NCBI RefSeq assembly: GCF_009910845.1
Contig: NZ_SIJB01000001.1
Span: 1-64,000, forward strand
DNA length: 64,000 nucleotides
From: Chengkuizengella marina
GTDB taxonomy: Bacteria > Bacillota > Bacilli > Paenibacillales > KCTC-33759
Direction of reading: 5' to 3'
The position numbers and the translations under genes are program-made. Position 1 is the stretch's first letter; each line of letters starts with the position of its first letter. Shown piece by piece: positions 19,001 through 27,873 of the stretch. The notes beneath the pieces were generated by a model, which was not told the origin of the DNA, searched no databases, and was given only the letters and a program-made list of their open reading frames with translations.

Positions 19001-19225
19001 ATGATGATTACTGTGACTCGAATCAATGGAAGAAAAGTTTCTATTAATGCCTTACTAATTGAAACTATTGAAGAAATACCAGAGACAATAATAACGCTAA
19101 CCAACGGAAAAAAAATACTGGTTCTCGAGAAGGTAAAAGATGTGATAGTATTAATTAAAAACTACCTTCATGATATTGGTATAATGAATGCTACGATAAA
19201 ATTCCAAAATGCGGAGGGGTCATAG
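19001..19225 (+). CDS. swrD: SwrD (FlbD/YlzI family) motility protein
   Basis: SwrD in B. subtilis raises flagellar torque and is needed for swarming. This 74-residue protein has the family pattern ITVTRINGRKVSINALLIE followed by ETIITLTNGKKILV. ATG 19001 and ATG 19004 are both usable behind GGAGGG at 18993-18998; the second matches family N-termini (MITVTR). The stop TAG overlaps the fliL GTG. Confidence 0.9.
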   Translation: MMITVTRINGRKVSINALLIETIEEIPETIITLTNGKKILVLEKVKDVIVLIKNYLHDIGIMNATIKFQNAEGS

Positions 19226-19662
19226 TGTCAAGAAATCTTTTATTCTCACTCATATTTATTTTGGTATTTATTACTTTAATTATTTTATCAGCATTTATAT
19301 TTTGGGATTGGGTTAAAAAAGAACCTTTATCATCTGAGAATCCAAGTGCACAAGAGATTCAAGAACTAACTGTTTTTATGGATGATGTAACAACGAATCT
19401 ATCTGATCTAAACTATTTAATAAGAATAAGTTTTGCGTTTCAACTTGATAATAAGCATGCAAAAGAGGAATTAGAAGCGTCAATACATATAGTAGAATCA
19501 AATGTCATTCGTTTATTAGCAGATACCAAAGCGAATGAGATGAGTGATAGTGAAGATTTAGATTTAATCATAAACAAACTGAAGGATATCATTAATCCAA
19601 TTCTAACAGAAGGTACATTAGAGCAAGTTCACATTACAGATCGAGTTGTTAGTCGAATATAA
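19225..19662 (+). CDS. fliL: Flagellar basal body-associated protein FliL
   Basis: FliL is a single-pass membrane protein that rings and stabilises the stator. Residues about 5-25 form the transmembrane anchor (LLFSLIFILVFITLIILSAF). The C-terminal extracytoplasmic domain includes RISFAFQLDNKHAKEELEA and ends with the family-like short VHITDRVVSRI. Length 145 is normal. GTG 19225 overlaps the swrD stop, and GGAGGGG lies upstream. Confidence 0.93.
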   Translation: MSRNLLFSLIFILVFITLIILSAFIFWDWVKKEPLSSENPSAQEIQELTVFMDDVTTNLSDLNYLIRISFAFQLDNKHAKEELEASIHIVESNVIRLLADTKANEMSDSEDLDLIINKLKDIINPILTEGTLEQVHITDRVVSRI

Positions 19663-19693
19663 AAGTGCTAACCGTGCTTAAGGAGTGGTTTAA

Positions 19694-20695
19694 TTGGTAG
19701 ATATTCTATCTCAGAATGAAATTGATGCTTTATTAACTGCTCTTTCTTCTGGTGAGATGGATGCAGAGGAGCTAAAAAAAGAGGAATCTGCAAAAAAGAT
19801 AAGAGCATATGATTTTAAAAGAGCAGTTCGGTTTTCAAAGGATCATATCAGAAGTTTATCAAGAATTCATGAGAATTTTGCAAGATACTTAACAACATAT
19901 TTTTCGGCACAATTAAGAACTTTTATGCAAATTAAAGTCGTTCAAGTTGAACAGCTGCCATATGATGAATTTATCCGTTCTATTCCAAAAACGACGATTC
20001 TAAATATATTTGAAGCTGAACCCTTAAAAGGAAGGATGTGTTTGGAAGTACATCCTAACATTGCTTATGCCATGATTGATCGTTTACTGGGAGGCGTTGG
20101 GACAAATCCTTCAAACGTTACGACTTTGACAGAGATTGAAACCATGGTGTTAGAAAGAATATTTACAAGAGCATTTGATAGTTTTAAAGAAGCATGGAAA
20201 TCAGTGATTGATGTTACACCGAAACTTACTGCTCTGGAGACAAATCCACAATTTATTCAAATTGTTTCTCCAAACGAAACGATCGCGCTTATATCTATGA
20301 GAACAAACATTGGAGATTTTTCTGGAATGATGAATTTGTGTATACCACATGTTGTCATTGAACCTATTATGTCTAGATTATCTGATCATCATTGGTTTAT
20401 ATCAGAAAAAAAAACAGAAAAAAATCCTGTTGAAATTGAAGCTCTACAGAAAAGAATACATAATACTACGTTACCTGTTGTTGCTCAGTTAGGAAATTCC
20501 AGCCTATCCGTTCATGAATTTTTAAATATAGTTGAAGGCGATGTTATTAAATTAGATAAATCAATTCAAAGAGGGCTGACATTAAGTATAGGCACCAAGG
20601 AAAAATTCATCGGAAGGCCAGGTGAATTAAATGGGAAATTAGCAATAAAAATAGAAGAAATTTTAAATGATGAGGAGGGTGGAAATGAACAGTAA
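19694..20695 (+). CDS. fliM: Flagellar motor switch protein FliM
   Basis: FliM is the middle of the C-ring and binds phospho-CheY. The N-terminal CheY-binding peptide ILSQNEIDALLTAL is followed by a CheC-like middle domain that includes LGGVGT. A C-terminal SpoA/FliN-like domain ends the protein. Length 333 is typical. The start is TTG with AAGGAGTGG upstream. The 3' end overlaps fliY by 11 bases. Confidence 0.97.
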   Translation: MVDILSQNEIDALLTALSSGEMDAEELKKEESAKKIRAYDFKRAVRFSKDHIRSLSRIHENFARYLTTYFSAQLRTFMQIKVVQVEQLPYDEFIRSIPKTTILNIFEAEPLKGRMCLEVHPNIAYAMIDRLLGGVGTNPSNVTTLTEIETMVLERIFTRAFDSFKEAWKSVIDVTPKLTALETNPQFIQIVSPNETIALISMRTNIGDFSGMMNLCIPHVVIEPIMSRLSDHHWFISEKKTEKNPVEIEALQKRIHNTTLPVVAQLGNSSLSVHEFLNIVEGDVIKLDKSIQRGLTLSIGTKEKFIGRPGELNGKLAIKIEEILNDEEGGNEQ

Positions 20696-21899
20696 GAACT
20701 TATTAACACAAGAAGAAATAGACGCATTACTTAACCAACCGTCCGAACTAAAAGAATCAATGGATATCCATCAATATTTATCTTCGTTGGAAATGGATGC
20801 TCTTGGTGAAATTGGAAATATTACATTTGGAAGTGCAGCTACAGCATTATCTACATTAATTGGGCAAAAAGTGGATATTACAACACCAAATGTTTCTATA
20901 GCCTTAAAAGAAGAATTAAAAAAAGAATTTAAGCATCCTCATCTAGCTGTGCACGTAAAATATATTGCTGGTTTGGAGGGAATTAATTTATTAGTCATCG
21001 CCGAAGAAGATTCAAAAATCATTGCAGATCTTATGTTAGGCGGGGATGGTACAAACATAGCAGATAAAATTACTGAAATTCATATCAGTGCAGTTCAAGA
21101 AGCAATGAATCAAATGATGGGATCATCAGCTACATCCATGTCAACTATTTTCAACCGTACTGTAAATATATCACCTCCAAGTATAAATGTTATAGACACG
21201 GATCATCAAAGAGGTTTACCTTCAGATGATGTGGTAATAAAAGTATCTTTTAGATTGAAAATCGCTAATCTGATAGATTCAACGATTATGCAGCTAGTTA
21301 CGATACCATTTGCTAAAAATTTAGTCAGCAGTTTAATAGGGGGCGACGAAGAACAGTTTGAAGAACAGATTGAAGAACAGAATGAAGAACAGAATGAAGA
21401 ACAGAATGAAGAACAAAATAAAGAAGATTGGACTGTAGAAAGTACATTAGAATCAGATTCATCATCTAATTTATCACAATCTTTACAGCAACAAGAAGTT
21501 AACAGATCATATAAAGAAATGAATAAAGTTCATCAGAAACAACAGAGTTTAGATAATAATCATTCTAAGAACTCAAATGTTAACGTACAGCAAGTTCAAT
21601 ATGAAAACTTTACTCAAACTAATGTAACGCATTCAGATCAAGTAAACTTGGATTTATTACTTGATATCCCTCTGAATGTCACAGTAGAATTAGGAAGAAC
21701 TAAAAAAAAGGTCAAAGAGATTTTGGAATTAACTCAGGGATCGATTATTGAATTAGATAAATTAGCTGGTGAGCCCGTAGACATTCTAGTTAATGACAAA
21801 AACATTGCTAAGGGTGAAGTGGTTGTCATAGATGAAAACTTCGGTGTCAGAGTAACTGAAATAATAAATCAAGTCGATCGACTAAATAAAATACAATAA
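20685..21899 (+). CDS. fliY: Flagellar motor switch phosphatase FliY
   Basis: FliY replaces FliN in the C-ring and dephosphorylates CheY-P in Bacillus. The N-terminal CheY-binding peptide LLTQEEIDALLNQ is present. Two CheC-type active-site helices follow (ALGEIGNITFGSAATALSTL and ISAVQEAMNQMMGSSATSMS). The SpoA/FliN domain is at the C-terminus (from about residue 320). Between them is a long polar linker starting with a six-unit EEQN repeat encoded at 21348-21419. The frame opens at 20667, but GAGGAGGGTGG points to ATG 20685 (404 residues). Confidence 0.95.
   Translation: MNSKNLLTQEEIDALLNQPSELKESMDIHQYLSSLEMDALGEIGNITFGSAATALSTLIGQKVDITTPNVSIALKEELKKEFKHPHLAVHVKYIAGLEGINLLVIAEEDSKIIADLMLGGDGTNIADKITEIHISAVQEAMNQMMGSSATSMSTIFNRTVNISPPSINVIDTDHQRGLPSDDVVIKVSFRLKIANLIDSTIMQLVTIPFAKNLVSSLIGGDEEQFEEQIEEQNEEQNEEQNEEQNKEDWTVESTLESDSSSNLSQSLQQQEVNRSYKEMNKVHQKQQSLDNNHSKNSNVNVQQVQYENFTQTNVTHSDQVNLDLLLDIPLNVTVELGRTKKKVKEILELTQGSIIELDKLAGEPVDILVNDKNIAKGEVVVIDENFGVRVTEIINQVDRLNKIQ
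21348..21419 (+). repeat. Six tandem 12-base repeats inside fliY
   Basis: The unit GAAGAACAGAAT, with variants ending TTT and ATT and one GAAGAACAAAAT, is repeated six times head to tail and encodes E-E-Q-(F/I/N). The unit is a multiple of three, so slippage would change linker length without a frameshift. It lies between the phosphatase and FliN domains. Confidence 0.9.
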
Positions 21900-21915
21900 T
21901 TACGGAGGGAATTAT

Positions 21916-22278
21916 ATGGCTAACAAAATTTTAATCGTTGATGATGCTGCTTTTATGAGAATGATGATCAAAGATATTTTATCAAAGAATGGGTTTGATG
22001 TTGTAGGTGAAGCTATTGATGGTTCACAAGCAATAGAAAAATATAGAGAACTTCAACCAGATCTAGTTACAATGGATATTACAATGCCTGAATTGGATGG
22101 TATTGAAGCACTCAAAGAAATTAAAAAAATGGATCCTAACTCTAAAGTTATTATGTGTTCTGCAATGGGTCAACAAGCGATGGTGATTGATGCTATTCAA
22201 GCAGGAGCTAAAGATTTTATAGTAAAACCTTTCCAAGCAGACCGTGTAATCGAAGCAATTAAGAAAACACTTAGTTAA
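21916..22278 (+). CDS. cheY: Chemotaxis response regulator CheY
   Basis: CheY-P carries the signal from CheA to FliM and FliY. The 120-residue single receiver domain has the acidic pair D9-D10, the phosphorylated Asp54 in VTMDITMPELDG, the conserved Ser/Thr region CSAMGQ and Lys in VKPF. There is no output domain. ATG 21916 follows ACGGAGGGA. Its place between fliY and fliO is the Bacillus order. Confidence 0.98.
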   Translation: MANKILIVDDAAFMRMMIKDILSKNGFDVVGEAIDGSQAIEKYRELQPDLVTMDITMPELDGIEALKEIKKMDPNSKVIMCSAMGQQAMVIDAIQAGAKDFIVKPFQADRVIEAIKKTLS

Positions 22279-22371
22279 TAGATGTAATTTAAGGTAAGCC
22301 TTCATTATATAGTATTTTGATACAAATAACTCGATAGGTTTTCGTACATCAATAGAAAGGATTGTTCATTT

Positions 22372-22932
22372 TTGGTTACGCTCAAAAATACAACCTATAC
22401 TTTAAATAAACTAATGTCCCCCCCTTTAAATAACCGTGTAGAGGGATTAACAGAACAATTTGTCTTTGTTTTTTTTGTGTTGTTATTAATTATTGTTTTG
22501 ATTTTTTTAGTTATTAAGTTTCTAACTAAAAATACCATGTTGTCTAATCGTTTAATCAAACACTTAGGTGGAATTAAACTTGGTCAAAAGAATTCAATTC
22601 AAGTCATTGAGTTTGGTGGAGATATTTATTTGGTTGGGGTAGGTGATGATGTACAACTTATTGATAAAATTGATCAAATAGAAAAGATTAATCTTATTAA
22701 ACAGACGTTAAATACAAATCATAAATCTATCAATTTTTTGGATTATAAATCATTATTCAATGGGTTGAAAAAAAATAAAGCAGAGGAAATCATACATACA
22801 GAAAATCAAACTAATTCTACTTTTCATGAAGTTATTTATGAGAAAATAAATAACGTAAAGAAAAGAAATGAAAAAATCGATTCTATGTTAATAAACGACA
22901 AAAATAAAGATCGGGAGAATGAAGATGATTAA
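22372..22932 (+). CDS. fliO: Flagellar biosynthetic protein FliO (Bacillus FliZ)
   Basis: FliO is the membrane assembly factor for the FliP export-gate ring. The 186-residue protein has one transmembrane helix (about residues 29-49), then FliO-domain features LIKHLGGIKLGQKNSIQVIEFGGDIYLVGVGDDVQLIDKI. A lysine- and asparagine-rich tail follows. The start is TTG with AAAGGA about 10 bases upstream. It overlaps fliP by 8 bases. Confidence 0.9.
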   Translation: MVTLKNTTYTLNKLMSPPLNNRVEGLTEQFVFVFFVLLLIIVLIFLVIKFLTKNTMLSNRLIKHLGGIKLGQKNSIQVIEFGGDIYLVGVGDDVQLIDKIDQIEKINLIKQTLNTNHKSINFLDYKSLFNGLKKNKAEEIIHTENQTNSTFHEVIYEKINNVKKRNEKIDSMLINDKNKDRENEDD

Positions 22933-23602
22933 CAAACTTACTTTGCCAATCATTCCCGAAATACCTGGAATCGAGCCTTCAAATACAGTTACAATTTTAA
23001 TCCTTATAACAATTTTGAGTATTGCACCTGCAATTCTCTTATTGATGACAAGTTTTACTCGAATCGTAATTGTGCTTGGCTTTGTTAGAACGAGTTTGGC
23101 AACTCAACAGATGCCACCCAATCAAGTTTTAATTGGTCTCGCATTGTTTATAACATTATTTGTTATGGCTCCAACGATAGGGGATATTAACGAAAATGCA
23201 TTACAACCCTTGTTAAAAGAAGAAATTGATCAAACACAAGCTTTTGTAAATGCATCAAATGAAATGAAAGAATTTATGGTTCCACATACAAGGGATCAAG
23301 ATTTGTTACTGTTTTTGGAATATGCCAATATTGAAAAACCAGAGACGATATATGATATACCACTAACAGCCTTAATTCCTGCTTTTGCAATTAGTGAATT
23401 AAAGACCGCATTTGAAATGGGGTTTATGATATTTATTCCTTTTTTAATTATTGATATGGTAGTATCTAGTGTATTAATGTCCATGGGAATGATGATGTTG
23501 CCGCCAGTTATGATTTCTTTACCCTTTAAAATATTATTGTTTATTCTAGTAGATGGCTGGCACCTAGTAGTCAAATCGTTGTTGCTTAGCTTTAATCCAT
23601 AG
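22925..23602 (+). CDS. fliP: Flagellar export gate protein FliP
   Basis: FliP is a pentameric core subunit of the flagellar type III export gate in the membrane. Several hydrophobic helices surround the signature LMTSFTRIVIVLGFVRTSLATQQMPPNQVLIGLALF (about residues 40-78), and the end MGMMMLPPVMISLPFKI is conserved. ATG 22919 is only two bases from CGGGAG; ATG 22925 is better placed (225 residues). Confidence 0.97.
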   Translation: MINKLTLPIIPEIPGIEPSNTVTILILITILSIAPAILLLMTSFTRIVIVLGFVRTSLATQQMPPNQVLIGLALFITLFVMAPTIGDINENALQPLLKEEIDQTQAFVNASNEMKEFMVPHTRDQDLLLFLEYANIEKPETIYDIPLTALIPAFAISELKTAFEMGFMIFIPFLIIDMVVSSVLMSMGMMMLPPVMISLPFKILLFILVDGWHLVVKSLLLSFNP

Positions 23603-23618
23603 TGCAAGGGAGATATTT

Positions 23619-23888
23619 ATGACTTCAAATTTTATAATTGGTTTAGCTGCAGAAGCTGTTTGGATTGTATTAAAGGTAAGTGCTCCGATGATATTACTCG
23701 CTTTGGCTATTGGATTAATCGTTAGTATATTACAAGCTACAACACAAATACAAGAGCAAACTTTAGCGTTTGTACCTAAAATCGTGGCCGTATTCGTTGC
23801 ACTTTTAATTTTTGGTGAATGGATTTTAACGGTTTTAGTAGATTTCACTACAAATTTGTTTAATAATTTATATTTATTTATTGGGTAG
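23619..23888 (+). CDS. fliQ: Flagellar export gate protein FliQ
   Basis: FliQ surrounds the FliP-FliR gate. The 89-residue protein has two transmembrane helices and the family signature ALAIGLIVSILQATTQIQEQTLAFVPKI. ATG 23619 follows AAGGGAGAT. It is followed nine bases later by fliR. Confidence 0.96.
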   Translation: MTSNFIIGLAAEAVWIVLKVSAPMILLALAIGLIVSILQATTQIQEQTLAFVPKIVAVFVALLIFGEWILTVLVDFTTNLFNNLYLFIG

Positions 23889-23897
23889 GTTTTCTTC

Positions 23898-24680
23898 ATG
23901 TATATAGACCTTGTTCTTCAATATTTACCTAATGTCATGCTGATTTTTTGTCGAATAACATCATTTTTTGTAGTTTCTCCTATCTTTTCATTTAGAGGAC
24001 TACCTGCACAATATAAAATTGGATTGTCTTTATTTATTACGTTATTAACTTTCATGTCTATTGGATTAGAGGTACCAGTGCCGGTTAATAATGAATACAT
24101 AACTTTTATTTTAAGAGAGATTTTGGTAGGGTTACTACTTGGGTTTACAGCCTATCTTTTTTTTACAGTTGTTCAAATTGCTGGTGCTTTTGTTGACCTT
24201 CAGATGGGATTTGGTATGGCTAATGTAATGGACCCCATAACTGGTGTTCAAACGCCAATACTTGGTAATTTCAAGTACATGTTAGCCATTACGTTGTTTT
24301 TAATTATGAATGGACACCATTTATTGTTGCGTGCCATTATGGATAGCTATGAATGGGTTCCATTATCAAATGGACTTTTTATAAATATTTATGATGGTGA
24401 CATTTCCACATTCATTATTTCAACCTTTACAAATGTGTTTTTTTTAGCATTTCAGATGTCTGCCCCTTTAATAGCTGTTTTGTTTTTGGTAGATGTTGCA
24501 TTGGGAATGTTAGCTAGAACAGCTCCTCAGTTTAACTTATTTGTTATTGGTATACCGATTAAAATTATGGTTGGTTTGTTCGTGTTATTTACATTGGTCA
24601 CTGGCTTTTTGTATTTATATGAAGACTTGTTTGAGAAAATGTTTAAGAGATTAGTAGAGTTGTTTATGATTTTACAATAA
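23898..24680 (+). CDS. fliR: Flagellar export gate protein FliR
   Basis: FliR is the single-copy subunit of the export gate, with FliP and FliQ. The 260-residue protein is highly hydrophobic with about six membrane segments. It carries FGMANVMDPITGVQTPILGNF and DVALGMLARTAPQFNLFVIGIPIKI. The ribosome site is weak (GGGTAGG at 23883-23889), which fits low-copy synthesis. Confidence 0.96.
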   Translation: MYIDLVLQYLPNVMLIFCRITSFFVVSPIFSFRGLPAQYKIGLSLFITLLTFMSIGLEVPVPVNNEYITFILREILVGLLLGFTAYLFFTVVQIAGAFVDLQMGFGMANVMDPITGVQTPILGNFKYMLAITLFLIMNGHHLLLRAIMDSYEWVPLSNGLFINIYDGDISTFIISTFTNVFFLAFQMSAPLIAVLFLVDVALGMLARTAPQFNLFVIGIPIKIMVGLFVLFTLVTGFLYLYEDLFEKMFKRLVELFMILQ

Positions 24681-24722
24681 CTTTACTCTAACTTATTCAT
24701 TGTTGCTTAGGATGTGATACGC

Positions 24723-25811
24723 TTGCAAAAATATCAATTGAAATTAGATTTACAATATTTTGCTGGGGAAAAAACAGAAAAAGCGACACCTAAAAAAAGG
24801 CAAGAGGCTAGGAAAAAAGGGCAAGTTGCTAAAAGTATGGAGCTTCCGAGTGCATTTATATTTTTATTCTCTTTTTTATTTTTATATTTATTTAGTTCAT
24901 TTTTTAGCAATAGAGTGCAACAGTTTTTTATCGTCCCGTTAACAGAATTTATGCAGTGGGAAATTACGATTGATAATGTAATGATTATTCTTGCGGAGCT
25001 TTTAAACAGCATGCTCATTTTTATGCTTCCCTTACTTATCTTAAGTATGATATTTGGATTTCTTGCAAATTATGTGCAGATTGGTTTTTTATTTACTGGT
25101 GAACCTTTAAAAATGAAATTGAGTAAACTGAATCCAATTGAAGGTGCCAAACGCATATTTTCATTACGAGCTGCAGTAGAATTTTTGAAATCTATTTTAA
25201 AAGTTTCTATTATAGGTTCTGTTGCATTTTTAATTTTATGGAATGAAAGAATGGACATTTTTTCTCTATCATCTAATTCTTTGGAATATATGTTATCTTA
25301 CACAGCCAATCTTACAGTGGTTCTAGGAATTCTCATTGGATTCATTTTAATTGTAATAGCAGTATTTGATTATATGTATCAGAAATATGACTTTGAAAAA
25401 CAGCAGAGAATGTCCAAACAAGATATAAAAGATGAGTACAAAAAAACTGAGGGAGATCCATTAATTAAAAGTAAAATAAAAGAAAAACAGCGTCAAATGG
25501 CAATGCAAAGAATGATGCAAGAAATTCCAAATGCTGATGTTGTTATTACCAATCCAACACATTATGCTGTAGTAATAAAATATGATGCTGATAAAATGCA
25601 AGCTCCTTTAGTCATTGCAAAAGGAACAGATTATGTTGCTCTAAAAATAAAAGAAAAAGCAAAAGAGCACAAAGTTGTCACAATGGAGAATAAACTTTTA
25701 GCCAGAGCACTTTATCAACAGGTAGAAATTGGTGAGTCTATACCAAATGAATTATTTCAAGCTGTTGCAGAGGTATTGGCATATGTATATAAATTGAAGA
25801 AGCGTATATAG
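24723..25811 (+). CDS. flhB: Flagellar export switch protein FlhB
   Basis: FlhB is an export gate protein that changes substrate specificity after self-cleavage at NPTH. Four transmembrane helices occupy about residues 25-210. The cytoplasmic domain contains VVITNPTHYAVVIKYD, with Asn of NPTH near residue 277. The N-terminus LDLQYFAGEKTEKATPKKRQEARKKGQV is typical. The longest frame starts at GTG 24714. TTG 24723 sits better behind AGGATGTGA and is preferred (362 residues), but this is not certain. Confidence 0.96.
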   Translation: MQKYQLKLDLQYFAGEKTEKATPKKRQEARKKGQVAKSMELPSAFIFLFSFLFLYLFSSFFSNRVQQFFIVPLTEFMQWEITIDNVMIILAELLNSMLIFMLPLLILSMIFGFLANYVQIGFLFTGEPLKMKLSKLNPIEGAKRIFSLRAAVEFLKSILKVSIIGSVAFLILWNERMDIFSLSSNSLEYMLSYTANLTVVLGILIGFILIVIAVFDYMYQKYDFEKQQRMSKQDIKDEYKKTEGDPLIKSKIKEKQRQMAMQRMMQEIPNADVVITNPTHYAVVIKYDADKMQAPLVIAKGTDYVALKIKEKAKEHKVVTMENKLLARALYQQVEIGESIPNELFQAVAEVLAYVYKLKKRI

Positions 25812-25839
25812 TGAAAAAATGAAAGGAGGGGCAAACAGA

Positions 25840-27873
25840 ATGAAAATCAAAGAAATTTTGATACTTCTTGCAATTATAGGTATTGTCATTATGATGGTTG
25901 TTCCGATCCCTGTGATGTTATTGTCCATCCTTCTGATTATTAATATTTCGTTAGCTTTAATGATCTTATTAGTTGCTATGAATACAAAGGATGCATTGGA
26001 ATTTTCAATTTTCCCTGCTTTGTTGCTAATTACAACACTTTTTAGATTAGCACTTAATGTTTCCTCTACAAGAACGATATTAAGTGAGGCTAGGGGTGGT
26101 CCTGTTATTGAAACTTTTGGAAACTTTGTCGGGGGGAACACCATTGCAGTAGGTTTTGTCGTTTTTCTTATTCTTGTTGTTGTACAATTTATAGTCATTA
26201 CAAAAGGATCCGAGAGAGTTGCTGAGGTTGGTGCTCGTTTCACTTTGGACGCAATGCCAGGGAAACAAATGAGTATTGATGCTGATTTAAATGCAGGTTT
26301 AATAGATGAACAGCAAGCAAAGGAAAGAAGGCAAAAAATAGAACGAGAAGCTGATTTTTATGGTGCAATGGATGGAGCTAGTAAATTTGTTAAAGGGGAT
26401 GCCATTGCAGGAATCGTTATTTTATTGATTAACTTGTTAGGTGGTTTAGTAATTGGAATGATGGTGCACGGCTTGTCATTAACAGAATCCGCGTCCACTT
26501 TCTCAGTATTAACAATTGGGGATGGTTTGGTGAGTCAGATCCCTGCTTTGTTAATTTCTACTTCAGCTGGTTTAATCGTGACAAGATCTGCATCTAAAGG
26601 AAACTTAGCCTTTGACTTATCTTCTCAGTTGTTGGCATATCCCAAATTATTATATATAGTAGCCGGAACCATTGCTTTATTAGGAATTTTTACTCCAATA
26701 GGAGTGCTTATTACCCTTCCTTTAGTAATTACATTTGTCATAACTGCACGTAAAATGCAACACAACATACATAATAGAAAAAAAGAAGAGGAACAAATGG
26801 AAGAGAAACAAGACATAGAAGAAGTGAAAAGTCCAGAGAGTGTGATTAATCTATTGGATGTTGACCCTATCGAATTTGAATTTGGATATGGTTTAATTCC
26901 ATTAGCAGATACAGGACAAGGTGGTGATTTACTGGATCGAATCGTCATGATTCGACGACAATGCGCATTAGAACTGGGACTTATTGTTCCTGTTGTGAGA
27001 ATTCGCGACAATATTCAACTTAATCCGAATGAATATGTCATTAAAATTAAAGGAAATCCAGTAGCTCGTGGTGAATTACTATTAAATCACTATTTGGCCA
27101 TGAGTTCTGGTATTGATGATGATTCCATTACAGGTGTTGAGACCGTAGAGCCTGCATTTGGGTTACCAGCAATATGGGTTGATGAAACAACGAAGGACAG
27201 GGCAGAATTATCAGGTTATACCATTGTAGACCCACCTTCTGTTGTGGCCACGCATTTAACAGAAATCATTAAAAACCATGCTTATGAACTTTTAGGTAGA
27301 CAAGAAACAAATTCATTAGTAGAAAATATCAAAGGAAATGTACCTGCTTTAATAGAAGAGCTTATTCCAAATATATTATCTATTGGAGACATCCAAAAGG
27401 TATTAGTAAATTTATTAAAAGAAAAAATCTCAATAAGAGATTTAGTAACTATATTTGAAACGTTAGCAGATTATGCTGCATACACAAAGGATCCACAGGT
27501 ATTAACAGAATATGTGAGACAAAGTTTGTCCCGTCAAATTACACAGCAATATAGCTCAGTTGGCGATGTTTTAAAAGTATTAGCCATTGGTCCTGATCTA
27601 GAAAAGAAAATATCGGAATCGATTCAACAAACTGAACATGGAAATTACCTTGCTCTTGACCCTTCCACTTCACAAATCATACATCAAAGAATATTAGAAC
27701 AAGTCAAAAAATTTATGCAAACAGGTAATAACCCTGTCATACTAACTTCTCCAACGATAAGATACTTTTTACGTCAATTAACTGAAAAGACAATGAAAGA
27801 TATACCGGTATTATCTTATCAGGAATTAGAACCAACGATTGAGGTTCAAAGTGTGGGAGTGGTGAATATATGA
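25840..27873 (+). CDS. flhA: Flagellar export protein FlhA
   Basis: FlhA forms the nonameric export gate ring that docks late-substrate chaperones. About eight N-terminal membrane helices are interrupted by the conserved FHIPEP-type loop, here MPGKQMSIDADLNAGLIDEQQAKERR and ADFYGAMDGASKFVKGDAIAG. A large cytoplasmic domain follows from about residue 330. AAAGGAGGGG lies inside the longest frame (from 25819), so ATG 25840 is the start (677 residues, the family length). The TGA overlaps flhF. Confidence 0.97.
   Translation: MKIKEILILLAIIGIVIMMVVPIPVMLLSILLIINISLALMILLVAMNTKDALEFSIFPALLLITTLFRLALNVSSTRTILSEARGGPVIETFGNFVGGNTIAVGFVVFLILVVVQFIVITKGSERVAEVGARFTLDAMPGKQMSIDADLNAGLIDEQQAKERRQKIEREADFYGAMDGASKFVKGDAIAGIVILLINLLGGLVIGMMVHGLSLTESASTFSVLTIGDGLVSQIPALLISTSAGLIVTRSASKGNLAFDLSSQLLAYPKLLYIVAGTIALLGIFTPIGVLITLPLVITFVITARKMQHNIHNRKKEEEQMEEKQDIEEVKSPESVINLLDVDPIEFEFGYGLIPLADTGQGGDLLDRIVMIRRQCALELGLIVPVVRIRDNIQLNPNEYVIKIKGNPVARGELLLNHYLAMSSGIDDDSITGVETVEPAFGLPAIWVDETTKDRAELSGYTIVDPPSVVATHLTEIIKNHAYELLGRQETNSLVENIKGNVPALIEELIPNILSIGDIQKVLVNLLKEKISIRDLVTIFETLADYAAYTKDPQVLTEYVRQSLSRQITQQYSSVGDVLKVLAIGPDLEKKISESIQQTEHGNYLALDPSTSQIIHQRILEQVKKFMQTGNNPVILTSPTIRYFLRQLTEKTMKDIPVLSYQELEPTIEVQSVGVVNI

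Noticed and set aside
25752-26243. 163-codon minus-strand frame across the flhB-flhA junction
   Set aside because: It opposes two clear export-gate genes and has no ribosome site or recognisable motif.
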